64,000 nt of DNA from Carettochelys insculpta (taxonomy: Eukaryota; Chordata; Testudines; Carettochelyidae): contig NC_134138.1 in NCBI RefSeq assembly GCF_033958435.1, positions 185,663,298 to 185,727,297 of the forward strand, in the 5' to 3' direction. Positions 21,717-32,770 of the stretch are shown here, one piece after another. The notes under the pieces are model-generated. The model saw only the letters and a list, made by a program, of their open reading frames with translations. It made no database searches and had not been told where the DNA came from. Each line of letters starts with the position of its first letter. The stretch's first letter is position 1. A program made the translations under genes and the position numbers.

Positions 21717-24700
21717 TTTTTGTTTTGAGAGAGCTATAACATGTAATCACGTTCTTTCAGTAGATATTACTTTAAAAATGTAGAATGTAATAGAGAACGG
21801 GACCCTTCCATACATGCATTGAACAACCAATGAACAGTTTATCGTTTTCTATTAACTCCCCTACGTGTTTTTCATTTGGGCTCCTGGGCAATAGAGTCGA
21901 AGTGGAGAACTCTGTGTTAGCTGCCCCTGCGTAGCCCTATGCCTATTCTCCAACATGCTCCTGGTAGTGTGCAGGGAGCTGCTCTCCAGGGCCAGTGGTG
22001 GAACTGGGCATTCAGCTGGCAGCCTGTGGTCTAATTAAGCCCAGCCCTTTAATTCATGGAAATACAGGCAAGTTTGTTAGTTGCCAAGTATGGTTTTAAT
22101 CCACTCCTCTTTACTGTCATGGGTGAGCAGGGGACGTTCTTAAGGAGAAAGCATTCTCAGGTGAATGAACAAAACAAACCTGCCAGTAACAGACACAGCC
22201 CTACTGGAGACTGCGCTGACCCCATCCACCCCCACCCCCACCCCTATCATCCACCACTGGACTCTGCCCCCCACGCACACTGCTGGTGTCAGGTAAGTGG
22301 TGAGCAGGGATCCGGCCAGCAGCAGCACCCATCAGTATTGAAGTAGGAAGCAGGAGGGAGACACAAGATATGGGACAATTTGCCTGTTTTTAAGAAAAAG
22401 TCAGGAGACCTGTAGAAGAGCTTAAATACTGGATTGTCTCTTTAAGGTTGGGATGTCAGGTCACCCGACACATGAGCGAAGGAACACAGAGCGTTGGAGC
22501 CAGCCAGGGCATGGGGAGAGCCATAGCTCCATTCCTTCTCCTCATACGAGCCAGCAGTAGGCAAGTAAGCTGCATTCTGAAAGGGAATTTGCCTTATGGG
22601 GTAAAGAAGTAATTTCAACACTACATCATAATTCCTTCCTGGGTTGGCTCCTGCAGTGGTTCAGCTTCCCACTGCGCTTGTGCTTACAGCTGATACTAAA
22701 GGCTGAGAGCAAGGGTGGCCAGCACATCGCCTGTGGGCCAGAATCCAGCCTGCAAAGCTGGCAACAGCACCATTTCGAAAGCCAGATGGGTGGCTAACCT
22801 GCACGCTGCTCTCTTGAAAAAATAGCCTTGAAAATGGAGGAAAGGGCAGAAAAAAGTTTAACATTATAAACATAGCATTTGAAAGAGTTTTTAAAATTTT
22901 TGAATGATTCACTGAATTTATAAGCCAAAGGACTTAAAACCAAGAAGTACTGCAAAAATATCTCTCTTGATATTTATATGTATGTCATGCACTTTACAGT
23001 GCCTGATGTACTCGATTTACACAATTTACAATTGTGCGTAATGATACTTTGGTAATCACAAATGATGATACTTGGAAGTTTTAAGACTCTGACTCTTATT
23101 TCATGTTGAACATCTGTATAAAGCTTTTTTTTTTAACTTCAAAGCCTCTGTCAAACGTGTTTAATATCCTACTTTGCCTCTGTAGCTACAGCAACTGACA
23201 GCAATGAAAGTATACAGGAAATAAGCTCAAAGTATAGCGCATGTGAACCAGGTCTTGGGTAGATCTGCCTTAAAAGGCATACTCAAGACACTGTGAAGAG
23301 GACTGTCCATCCACAGGGTAAAGCATGGTTGCCAATTACTGGCTGGGAATAGATTTTTCTCTTCATCTCTCTCACAAGAAAAATGTTGAGCATTAAGCTG
23401 AGTAAGAGTCTTACATTTCTAGACATTTTTATGCGTTCTGAAACTGTTTCTATTCTTAATGTGCTGTAGTCATTATATTAGAGCCAGCTGTGTCTTGTCA
23501 CTGACATTTTTGCGCAGAAATTTATTTTTAAAAGTAGCATTTGTGGTTTATAGATGCTTGGTTATTCTACAGTGTAATGATAAAGGAGCTTACAACATAA
23601 TAAAACAATCTTTTTTACCTACAAATAATGATAATATCCTACAATTGTTCATGGTGATATATGCACATGCTGAGCAGCAGTAAATTGCTTGACGGTGTAG
23701 ATGGAGTGAATATTAAGGAAAATATATTATGAAGGGCTTAACCCATATGAAGAATTAAAGGTAAACTCCATTTCTCTCCTAAATGATAGGCATGTTATTT
23801 TTGACATGTGATTTAGCATTCCCATATGTTTTCAACTACAGCTAGTTGAAATTTATCAAAGTAAGTTTTTGACCAACCATTGCAATGATATTTTTCATGG
23901 GATTTACTATTGAATTTTTTTGGTAAATGAGAAATGGTTCTACTAATTTCAATAAATTTGAAAAATTACCAAAAAAACAGTTCTGATTCCTGCAAAAGGG
24001 ACACAATGTAAAGTGAAGTTTAGAAAAGAAATCCATCAGCTATATTTTAAACTCATATCTGAACTGAAACACAAGACAGCTCTATGCAAAAGTCAAAGGA
24101 AATTAGGCCATGGACCTCTGCTATTAAGGAGATGTTGGTTAGAATGGGTTATAAGGAAGTGTGTGCACCTTTGATTCTTTACGAAAGTCTGTCACGAATT
24201 TATTCCATAGCTGACATTATTCTGGCTTCATTGACCTCAGAGGGGGTCATGATTTTGCCCTGCAACTTCTGGCAATTCTCTATGCCACAATTTGCTAATC
24301 TGTAAGATGTACAGATCTGGTCAAATACACTAAAGCCTCAGCTGTAGATTACTATGATTCATGGGAGTCATCTTGTTCATTATTCACATGTATTCAGGTG
24401 ACCTTAAAGGCCAAGATTTTCAAAAAGGACTCATGACATTTGAAGTGCCTCAACATTGGGATATCTAGCTAGGCAAACCTTTAAAGAAGCTGATTTATAG
24501 AAGGCAGGAGCAAGAGCACTTGCTGAAAATAAGGCTCCCAAAAGGTGTCTCAAGTGGGCAGCCAAAAATGGAAGCAATCAAAATCCATAGTTACTTTTTA
24601 AACCATTGGTGCAAATATTTGGGAAAATTGTCACAAATTCTGAAAGCTTCCAAAACTTCAGAACAAATGGCTTTATCCAAATGTTTATGCTGGAAGTGCA

Positions 24701-25092
24701 TTATTAGCTGTTTGACATTCGTAATTCTCCTATTTTAAAATGTTGCATTCATTGGCTCAGGGAGCAGAAAGAATACCAGGTAGCTAAAATAGCCAACTAC
24801 GCAACAGAAACAGTTGTAAGCAACCCACTGTTTCTGAATTATTTGTCTGAATTATAACATGAATAATTACAGACAGCAACAGATTCTAAGGAAATCAGGG
24901 TTAGTTCATGAGCAATCTACTAGAAGCTGATTTTATAATATGCTATTTATACTTACCTTATATTGTATCACAGCTGGTCAGTCTGTATGTATAACAGTTA
25001 ATTAATTCACATGGATACTGTGAGGCCTAGTTAATGTTTGATAAACGGTTATGTCATGGCCCCTTTTGTGTCATGGACCAGGACCATGTTGT
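21717..25092. other. No recognised feature
   Basis: Long noncoding stretch. Around 22705-22800 a GGGTGGCCAGCACATCGC segment suggests a worn hAT MITE end, but no partner end is found. Short open frames lack any domain. Confidence 0.45.
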
Positions 25093-25100
25093 GTTAGGGC

Positions 25101-25182
25101 AGGGATGGCCAACCAGTTAGCGACTAAGAGTCACAGATAGAGAGCAAAGAGCCATATATGTGTGTGTGTGTGTGTGTATATG

Positions 25183-25216
<34 letters not shown>

Positions 25217-25593
25217 TACAGATAGATAGATAGATAAAAATAAATATATAATACATAACTCAATGACTTCCCACTCCTGCAGAGCTAGGCACCCCCAGCC
25301 CCCAGCTCTAACCCAATTCCCCTCCCATCCTCGAGAACCAAGCACCATCAGTTCCCCCAGCTACAACCCAATCCACCTTCCTTCCCCTAGAGCCAGGCCC
25401 CTGCCCCGCTTTAACTCAATGCCGGCGACTCACCAGAACTACTGCCACTGCCACCACACGCGTCTCTCACGAAGAGCTGGGGCATGCGCACAGACTGGCA
25501 GATAGCACATGTGGCATGCAGCTCTGGGCAGGAGCCACATTTAATTGCTCAAACAATCGCATGTGGCTCAAGAGCTACGGGATGGCCACCCTG
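25101..25593. mobile_element. hAT-like MITE (CAGGGATGGCCAACC family) with internal microsatellite
   Basis: Left end CAGGGATGGCCAACC and right end GGGATGGCCACCCTG are inverted. The interior has GAGCCATATATG at left and GCATGTGGCTCAAGAGCTACG at right. I could not see a matching 8-bp duplication, so the superfamily is likely but not proven. Confidence 0.5.
25157..25236. repeat. Compound microsatellite (TG)n(TA)n(CA)n(GATA)n
   Basis: TG repeats (25159-25177) pass into TA repeats (to about 25206), CA repeats and then GATA units to 25236. The TG and CA blocks flanking TA make a self-complementary tract. It lies within the MITE at 25101. Confidence 0.9.
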
Positions 25594-27564
25594 ACCAAAA
25601 TACAGAAAAAGAGACATAGCATGCAAGTACTATGTATGGCTGCGTGTATGCATGTTTTAGAATGTAAATATATGTATAAAAATCTAGTATACACACATGA
25701 TACATAAATACTGATAGCAGTAAGTATACTATATATAAACATATATGTACATTCAGGTATAATTCTAATTTATCAGGCCTCATTGTACACATGTACTCTA
25801 GCCATCCATTTTTATACTAAATCCACAAGGCCAAAAAGTCTTGTTTTCCCACAGTTGTCTCAAGCAGCAAACTGATTTTTCATGTATACAATGTAAATTG
25901 TTTGGGGGCTGCTGTCTCTTCCCCAGTAAAAAACACAGCTTTTATACTGCACTTGACAAAAATTACTTAATATTCGCCTTTGAGCACCTACCTTGGGCAG
26001 GTTTTCAAGCCCACGGCTTTTTTTGTTTTTAGGCTTCCTTTCATTTTTGTGGCTCTCATCTGGTTCCAAGGACGGTTGATTGAATGGCTCAGCACTTTAG
26101 AGTAACATCTGGCAAAAAGGTTTGATCTTTTTTCAGGGTTATTGTACACAATGCAGCAATCACCTGAAATCACTTATGGGGCAGAAAATGCTTTGAAATC
26201 CCATCAGGACTGTGAATGGCATGGCCAACTCTTTCCTTCACAAATTACCTCATTTTCCAACAAAGATTATTGCCAAAAACATCAACAAATAAACTGGACT
26301 GGGCAGCTTGAGGCAAAAATGGCAGCAGCTGATGTCCATCACATTGCAGGCTTAAGTGGGAAACCCCCTGAGAACAAAAACGGGTTGGAGTGGTAATGAT
26401 GCGAGTGTGCAGAAAACAGAAGCAAATGAAAGAAAACAGACTTGAAAGAAAGCTTAGGCATTCTGAATGATTTTTGAAAGATGACAGAGATTGCAGCCTC
26501 TGAAGAAAGCCATAGACCAAACCTTACGTTCACCACAAGTCCTGTCCTAGGAAACACAGCCTGAAAATCCAGAGGCTCTTTTAAGTGCTTTGAAGTATAA
26601 ATACAAGTCTGTATATGTTCAAAAGCATGGCATCATTTCATAGGAATTGTAATTAGTTGTTGAAATGATGATTATCGAAGACTTGTACCTGGTAATAAAA
26701 AAAGTTTGAGACACACAATCCACTCCAGCATAAAGCTTGTCTAATGGTGATATTTGTGTGGGCCAGTTTAATTCTTTTGTGAGTCATGCACTCAGCACTC
26801 CCTCCTGCCAGCACCCTAATACACATCCACAGGAGAATAAACTCCCTTTTCAGGATTTGCATATGTGGGAAAACTTTGTTCAAGGGCCAAAATGGAAGTC
26901 TTACCAGCAGCTGACTGTGGCAGTCAGATACGCTGGGTAAATTTCTTGCTCATCCTTCTGCCTCAGCACACCTGCAGAAGGGCTGCTTCCAGACTGAACT
27001 TCATATATAGAACAGACTCACAACACTTAGAATGGGCAGACATTGTCCATCTGCTGTCACTGGTACCATTTCTAATTCCTTATCCAGTTTTGTTCTGGAT
27101 GACTTAACCAATGGAGCTTTCATCCCTTTTCTCGAGATGCTATTGCCCTTATTGTTAGGGAACATTTACTGATATTCAGTGGGTCATCTGCACCCACTAC
27201 AACAAAATACCTGTTTATTTTTGTTATTTACAAGATGTCACAAAATGGATTTTCTCCAGAGGAAAAGCAAATATTTTCACAATAATAATATGTCAAGAAT
27301 AATATCAAGGACAGCTAAAGTACTCCACTAATGCCTTCTTCTGAAGTGTCTAGTAAAAGCCACTCTTCTAGGCAGCATACACAACTGCAGATGTACCACT
27401 GGTCTAAGCTACCTATGGCAGTTGGTGTGTTTCCCTGCGGATAGAGCACCATGGCTAAGAATTGAGGCGAGATGAAAAATATGGACAGCCAGTGAGGGCT
27501 GCCTGAGTTTGTTAGGGTTACTGTATTTGAACTTTGCAAAAAGAGGACACTCCTGAGAGAGTAT
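25594..27564. other. No recognised feature
   Basis: AT-rich sequence with no domain, RNA or repeat boundary that I can support. Confidence 0.45.
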
Positions 27565-27584
27565 GTTTCATTATCTACCACTCA

Positions 27585-28500
27585 CATTCTAGCTCTTCTT
27601 CCAAACACCGACAAGGCCGTGTTGTAAACTGTATCCCTCAGATGTTGCCATTTGGATGTCACATCGGCGCCCCCAGGGCCACTGCGCAGATTTTCCTGGA
27701 GGGTCTCTCTGAACTTTTCAGCTTTCTCCAAGTTTGCCGTCTTTCTGGCGTCAATGCGGGGCCTTCCAGCAGGTTTAGAGCGGTACAGCTTCTTGGGTCT
27801 CAGCTTGAGCTTGGAGCAAACTAGCGAGTGATCTGTATCACAGTCAGCACTATGATAGCTGCATGTCAGAAGGACATTTTTGAGGTTATTACGCCTAGTG
27901 ATGACCACATCTAGTTGATGCCCGTGCTTCGAGCGTGGGTGTCTCCACAACACTCTGTGCTGTGGCTTCGTTTGGAAGAATGTGTTTGTGATGCAGATTG
28001 TGATACGTGCACAGTTCAAGGAGACGCTGTCCATTGTCATTCATTTTTCCCACACCGAAGTGTCCTAAGCAGGAAGGCCATGAGGCCAATCAGCTCCAAC
28101 TCTTGCATTGAAGTCACCCAAGATGTACAGTTGTTCACGAGCAGGTATTTGCGCTACAGCAGCACTAAGCACGTCACAGAACTTGTCTTTTACTTCTGGT
28201 GTGGCGTACAGGGTTGGAGCATAAGCAATGATCAGGTGGACGGGACCAGTGCAAGTTTGAAGCGTGATCCGAAGAAGTCTCTCTGATCCGCCCATGACTA
28301 ATTCCACCATTTGTAGAAGGGTGTTTCTGACAGCAAAGCCAACACCATGCTCTCTGGGTTCTTCTTGGGCTTTACCCTGCCAGAAAAAGGTGTAGTCCTT
28401 TTCCTTTAGAGATCCCGAATCTGCGAGTCGCGTCTCTTGCAGTGCAGCGATATCAACTCGGAGCCTCTTCAGTTCCTCGTTGATGACAGTGGTCTTAAGC
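27585..28500 (-). pseudogene. Non-LTR retrotransposon endonuclease domain (5' part, inverted)
   Basis: On the minus strand this reads as an apurinic-type endonuclease: DIAALQETRLADSGSL, WQGKAQEEPREHGVGFAV, VHLIIAYAPTLYATPE, YILGDFNARVGAD, then NGQRLLELCTYHNL and, near the end, HSADCDTDHSLVCSKL and GRPRIDARKTANLEKAEKF. At least two indels near 28010-28090 shift the frame. Catalytic-type motifs (QETR, GDFNA, TDHSL) are present. The family differs from CR1 at 4.4-7.5 kb; I do not assign it a name. It ends at about GRRARM, where the plus-strand piece takes up the protein. Confidence 0.8.
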
Positions 28501-28783
28501 TAGCTCCGATGAGATGATTCCAGTCATTGAAAAGAAGTGCGCTGCACTCCTGGAGTACAAACGCTCACCGAGCCAGAGTACCCAGCGAGCACTTAGAGCG
28601 GCCGGAAGAACAGTACAGCAGACAGCCAGGTGCTGTGCCAATAACCACTGGCTCCAGCTATGCAGCAGCATCCAGACCTGTGCTGACTTTGGTAATCTCA
28701 GAGGAATGTACGAGGGTATGAAGAAGGCATTAGGACCCACCCAGAACAAGATGGCACCTCTGAAATCCAAATCTGTGTTTAGA
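28501..28783 (+). pseudogene. Same non-LTR element, segment after the endonuclease (direct orientation)
   Basis: The plus strand encodes DEMIPVIEKKCAALLEYKRS, then GRTVQQTARCCANNHW, LQLCSSIQTCADFGNLRGMY and MKKALGPTQNKMAPLKS. In related elements this segment follows the endonuclease directly, so the two opposed pieces are adjacent parts of one protein separated by an inversion. The reverse transcriptase that should follow is missing: the sequence passes straight into a Penelope tail. Confidence 0.7.
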
Positions 28784-28862
28784 TCTGAAGAAGTGGGTCT
28801 GTCCTATGAAAGCTCATCACCTAATAAATTATTTTGTTAGTCTTTAAAGTGCTACATGGGGA
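28784..28862 (+). mobile_element. Penelope-like 3' tail fused to the non-LTR fragment
   Basis: From TCTGAAGAAGTGGGTCTG to GTCTTTAAAGTGCTACATG, ending just before a GATGTGCGA and T-run segment. It begins at the ribozyme-like motif with no upstream Penelope UTR. Confidence 0.75.
28785..28811 (+). ncRNA. Hammerhead-ribozyme-like core
   Basis: CTGAAGA, A, stem GTGGG/CCTAT with loop TCTGT, then GAAA. The stem keeps all five pairs if two G-U pairs are allowed. Confidence 0.35.
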
Positions 28863-29731
28863 TGTGCGATTTTTTTTTTCTAAACAGGGCTGTATTAGCA
28901 ATTTAGCATATGAAAGTTATTCTGGAGCTGCTGCTTAGAGATTTTTACTGGGTATATCAGAAGATTACATGCTGGAACAGCTTCTAATGAGCTGCTGGGG
29001 AATTTGAAGGGAGGACAGAGAAACAGAGTTAGGCACCTGGGCAGTAAGTGAAGCTGCTGCTTAGGGAGGCAAGCTCTCAAGTCTGCGGCCCCAGACCTAC
29101 TCCACCCTTGTTCCTGCCAGGCCCTGCCCTCTCCCTACTTCCCCATACCCTCCTCACTGTTTCCCTGTTCTCTCTGCTCACCCATTCTAGCCACATCCCT
29201 GAACCCAAATGGAGCAAATGATGCTTGGTGACGAAAAAAACACTCTTCTAATATTTTTTTCTGAAGAAAATGGAGCCTGTTTTCCACTGCATGCCAGATT
29301 GTGAAGACCGGACATGCAGAAGGTACTTGATTTAAAACACTATATAAAAATGTCAAGTCACAGGATTTTTTTATGTACCCTGAAGTTTGACAGATATTTA
29401 TTTGCAAATACTTTTTTGTAAGGACAAAAGAGTTGTCCTGATGAATACAAAATTAAATATTAAATATTACACAATGAATGATGGAGTCCTCCGTTTTACC
29501 TTTTCCTCATCAGTATTTATAAGATGATTTTATGCCTTAAATGAACAGTTAAGCCTTCCTAAAATAATCATTCTAGATTAGCACACATTTAAATTCACCG
29601 AAGAATTATTATTTTGAATTCAACACTCAGAACAATTTAATATGTTCAGTGTTCATTGTTTTTTCAAAAAGGGAAAGGTAATTTATTCTGTGTGATTTTC
29701 AAAACAAGTCATGTTTATGAAATTTCACTAT
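28863..29731. other. No recognised feature
   Basis: No coding or repeat signal that I can support. Confidence 0.45.
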
Positions 29732-30167
29732 GGCTATGGCTACACTAGTGAGTTTTCTCAAAAAAATCAGATTTTGTTGGCAAAACTTACCAGGCAGCCA
29801 CACATAATGTCTGTTGTCGACAATCTGTCAGCAAAACTCAGCACTTCCACCAACAACTTTCTGCTTGTCCCAGATGAGGAAGAGCACCTTTGTTGACAGA
29901 TTCTATTGACAAAAAAAGCTGTGTGGATGCTCTGAAGGGCCTTCTGTCAACAGACAGGGCATTCAGGACACTGGGCAGCCCTGTCTGCTGTGCTTCTGGT
30001 TGGCTGTTTTGTCAAGAGAGTGGCCAGGCAGTCCAGCTGCTCTGTCGACAGAGCAGATCACTCTTTCAATCAGCTTTAGCGTGTGGCTGCACTCTGTCGA
30101 AAGAACGTTTTGTCAGAAAATCTCTTCCAACAGCAAAGTCTGTCTACAGATGCTGTAGTCTATATGT
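29732..30167. mobile_element. MITE with GTCGACA / GTCAACA internal motifs
   Basis: The left end GGCTATGGCTACACTAG and the right end CTGTAGTCTATATG are rough inverted copies. The interior has TGTTGTCGACAATCTG, TCTGTCAACAGACAGG, CTGTCGACAGAGCAG and CTCTGTCGAAAGAACG, shared in style with 1-136 and 41478-41941. It is noncoding; the right boundary is approximate. Confidence 0.55.
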
Positions 30168-30794
30168 TTATGTCTGAATATGTTTCCAACGATTTTAGTC
30201 ACATTAAAAGATTTTATATCTTAATAAGGTCCTGTTGGCAGGTTTTCTTAAAATTAATTAATCAAATAGTCAGAAATAAAAGGGAAACTCATTTGTCCAG
30301 CTATATGGAAGAATAGGAAAATTGTCGCTTTAAAGAGGTGAACGGGAGTAGAGAGGGATGGAAAGGATGGCAGATTCTGGAAGCAAGTTTTTTACTCCAG
30401 TAATTAAAATTAAAATGTGTATTAGAGATACGGGTGGTCTTTTGAAGAATTTATTTTAAAAAACTAAGATGATGATCCAAACATTTAAAGCTAAAGCTGA
30501 ATGCTCAGATTCTGCATCTAAATATCTATTCAAGGATTTCTTTAGCCTTGTAATTTCATAACCTTTAGCCACAAACTAATTAAATATTTAAAAACAAATT
30601 TAAGCTGAGGTCCTGTAGACATAGTGTATAGTAATGCACAACAGTTTTTGTCCATAAATAAGCTTGGCACATGCCTGTTAAATGATTTTGTTACTACATA
30701 ATAGCTCTTTCACAGGTTCAATGTCATGTTAATGGGCCTGACAAGCTGGAAGGCTTTTCACTTTTAAGTTAACAAATCCACTTTGGGTGAAATC
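30168..30794. other. No recognised feature
   Basis: AT-rich sequence. Nothing identifiable. Confidence 0.45.
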
Positions 30795-30849
30795 AAAGAA
30801 GCAGTAAAGCAGCACTTTAAAGACTAACATAATAATTTATTAGGTGAGC

Positions 30850-30876
30850 TTTCATGGGACAGACCCACTTCTTCAG
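30850..30876 (-). ncRNA. Hammerhead-ribozyme-like core, antisense copy
   Basis: On minus: CTGAAGA, A, GTGGG, TCTGT, CCCAT, GAAA. One stem pair is G-U, as expected from CpG decay of CCCACG. Confidence 0.4.
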
Positions 30877-31022
30877 ACCATAGCCGTACCAGAGCAGACT
30901 CAATATTTAAGGCACAGAGAACCAAAAGTAGTAATCAAGGTTGACAAATCAGAAAACAGTTATCAAGGTCAGCAAATCAGAGAGTAGAGGGGCAGAAGGG
31001 GTGGGGGGAGTCAAGAATTAGA

Positions 31023-31797
31023 TTAAGCCAAGTATGCAAAAGAGCCCCTATAATGACCCAGAAAATTCCCATCCCGGTTCAAACCACGTGTTAATGTGTC
31101 ATATTTGAATATAAAAGAGAGTTCAGCATCCTCTCTTTCAAGATTGTTGTGAAAATTCCTCTTCAATAAGACGCAAACTTTTAAGTCATTAACAGAATGG
31201 CCCACTCCATTAAAATGCTGCCTGACAGGTTTGTGAATTAGGAGTGGTTTTTTATGTCTGTTTTGTGCCCATTAACTCTTTGTCTAAGAGAGTTTGAAGT
31301 TTGTCCAATATACAAAGCATCTGGGCATTGCTGGAACATAATGGCATATATGACGTTAGTTGAGGAACATGAGAATGTGCCCGTGATTCTGTGAATAACT
31401 TGGTTAGGTCCAGTGATGGTATCTCCAGAATGGATGTGTGGACAAAGCTGGCATCAGGCTTTGTTGCAAGGAAAAGTTCCAGGACTGGTGTTCCTGTGGT
31501 ATAGACTGTGGTTGTGGGTGAGTATCCTCATAAGGTTGGGAGGTCGTCCATTGGAGAGAACAGGCCTGTCACCTAGGGCCTTCTGGAAGGTGGCATCCTG
31601 ATTAAGGATAGGTTATAGGTCTTTAATAATTCGTTGCAGTGGTTTGAGTTGGGGTCTATAGGTAATGACCAGTGGTGCCGTGTTCTTGGCTTTTTTGGGC
31701 CTATCTTGGAGTAGCTGGTCTCTGGCTTTCTCTCTGTTACTTTGGGTGAAGAGTTACCAGTCCCCAAGTGGTAACAGCCTGCTGTGAAAGCCTTCAA
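31023..31797 (-). pseudogene. Penelope GIY-YIG endonuclease remnant
   Basis: The C-terminal GIY-YIG nuclease of Penelope makes the DNA nick for reverse transcription. Visible on minus: YRPQLKPL-type linker pieces, a CQLCPHI Cys pair, VIYAIMFQQCPDALYIGQTS (the VIY and YIG strands), LRQRVNGHKTDIKNH with the conserved Arg, then after a one-base frameshift HKPVRQHFNGVGHSVNDLKV and LEREDAELSFIFKYDT near the end. Several frameshifts break it, so no product is expected. Confidence 0.8.
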
Positions 31798-32330
31798 GAA
31801 TGGTCAGAATAGTGATAGAACAGGGAAGAGGTTGAGCACTAAGACCCTGCGAAGCACTGCATCCCATTGGCTCTTATACCCACCACCTATTATTAGGCAT
31901 AAAAATTCTGATGCAGTCCCACCCCACCTCCTGGGAAGAGCTTGTTAGACACCAAGGGCTTCTTTCTCCTGTGCTTTACATCTTGTAGTAGTCACTTACG
32001 CCTAGGCAAATTACCAGAAGTATAATGCATGTGGAGAATTCTGGTCTGGTAGTATTTTAAATCCACTTGGCATGCACTAGGCTCAATCCTCTACTGCACC
32101 AAGTGTTCTGAAATGGAAAATGTTCCCCCAGTCTGTATACCACCTTTTCATTCTCCCACTGCAGGACTGGCCAAGGACAATAACTTAGATTCATACTCAG
32201 AAGTTCCAAGGGCAGAAGCAATTATTGTGATTGTCCTGTCTGACTTCATGTATAACACAGGGCATAGAACGCACCGCCCACACACACACAAATAATTCAT
32301 AGAGCAGATCACGTCTTATTGAAAATCAAC
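31798..32330. other. No recognised feature
   Basis: A short CACACACACA run lies at about 32280. Otherwise I see nothing. Confidence 0.45.
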
Positions 32331-32334
32331 ATTC

Positions 32335-32770
32335 ATGGTTCAAAGAGCTCCTGAGTCAACTCTTTTAAAACTCTTGGATGCATATTATCCAGACTATCTG
32401 ATTTTAAAATGTCTAACTTTCGTAACTGTTGTTTAACATCCTTCTGACCTACTAGGGGAATGGAAAATGTATGATTACATGATATGACTACAACATCTGT
32501 TTTTTTCCCCCGAATACAAAACACAAATATTTATTGAACTTCTCTACCTTCTTTTGCATTATTATTGTCAGTTCTACCATTTCCATCTAGTTCTGGACCA
32601 ATACCATTTTTAAGAGCAGAATTTCTCCAATATACCTCACTGTTACCCTGCTTCATTCTTTGGCATGACTCCTCCACACCCTCTTCATCAAAGCTCTGCA
32701 CCCTGCAAGGACTTGCAGGCAACAAGGAGAAACGTTCATTTTCCTTTAAGAAACACTTCTTTTGTGCCAC
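32335..32770 (-). pseudogene. CR1-like fragment upstream of the reverse transcriptase
   Basis: On minus, IPLVGQKDVKQQLRKLDIL followed by LDNMHPRVLKELTQEL resembles the conserved linker just before the CR1 reverse transcriptase (compare PDGIYPRVLKEL at 6.0 kb). The preceding frame (32770-32531) is open but not clearly recognised. It is a degenerate isolated piece. Confidence 0.45.

Larger units (their letters stand above)
30795..31797 (-). mobile_element. Penelope-like retroelement, 3' third with GIY-YIG endonuclease
   Basis: Read on minus this holds the end of the reverse-transcriptase linker, a Cys-rich motif, a GIY-YIG endonuclease and the 3' UTR with the ribozyme-like motif and tail (30795-30905). 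It is 5'-truncated: the reverse transcriptase core is absent. It is the key copy that connects the short tails elsewhere in the window to Penelope. Confidence 0.8.
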
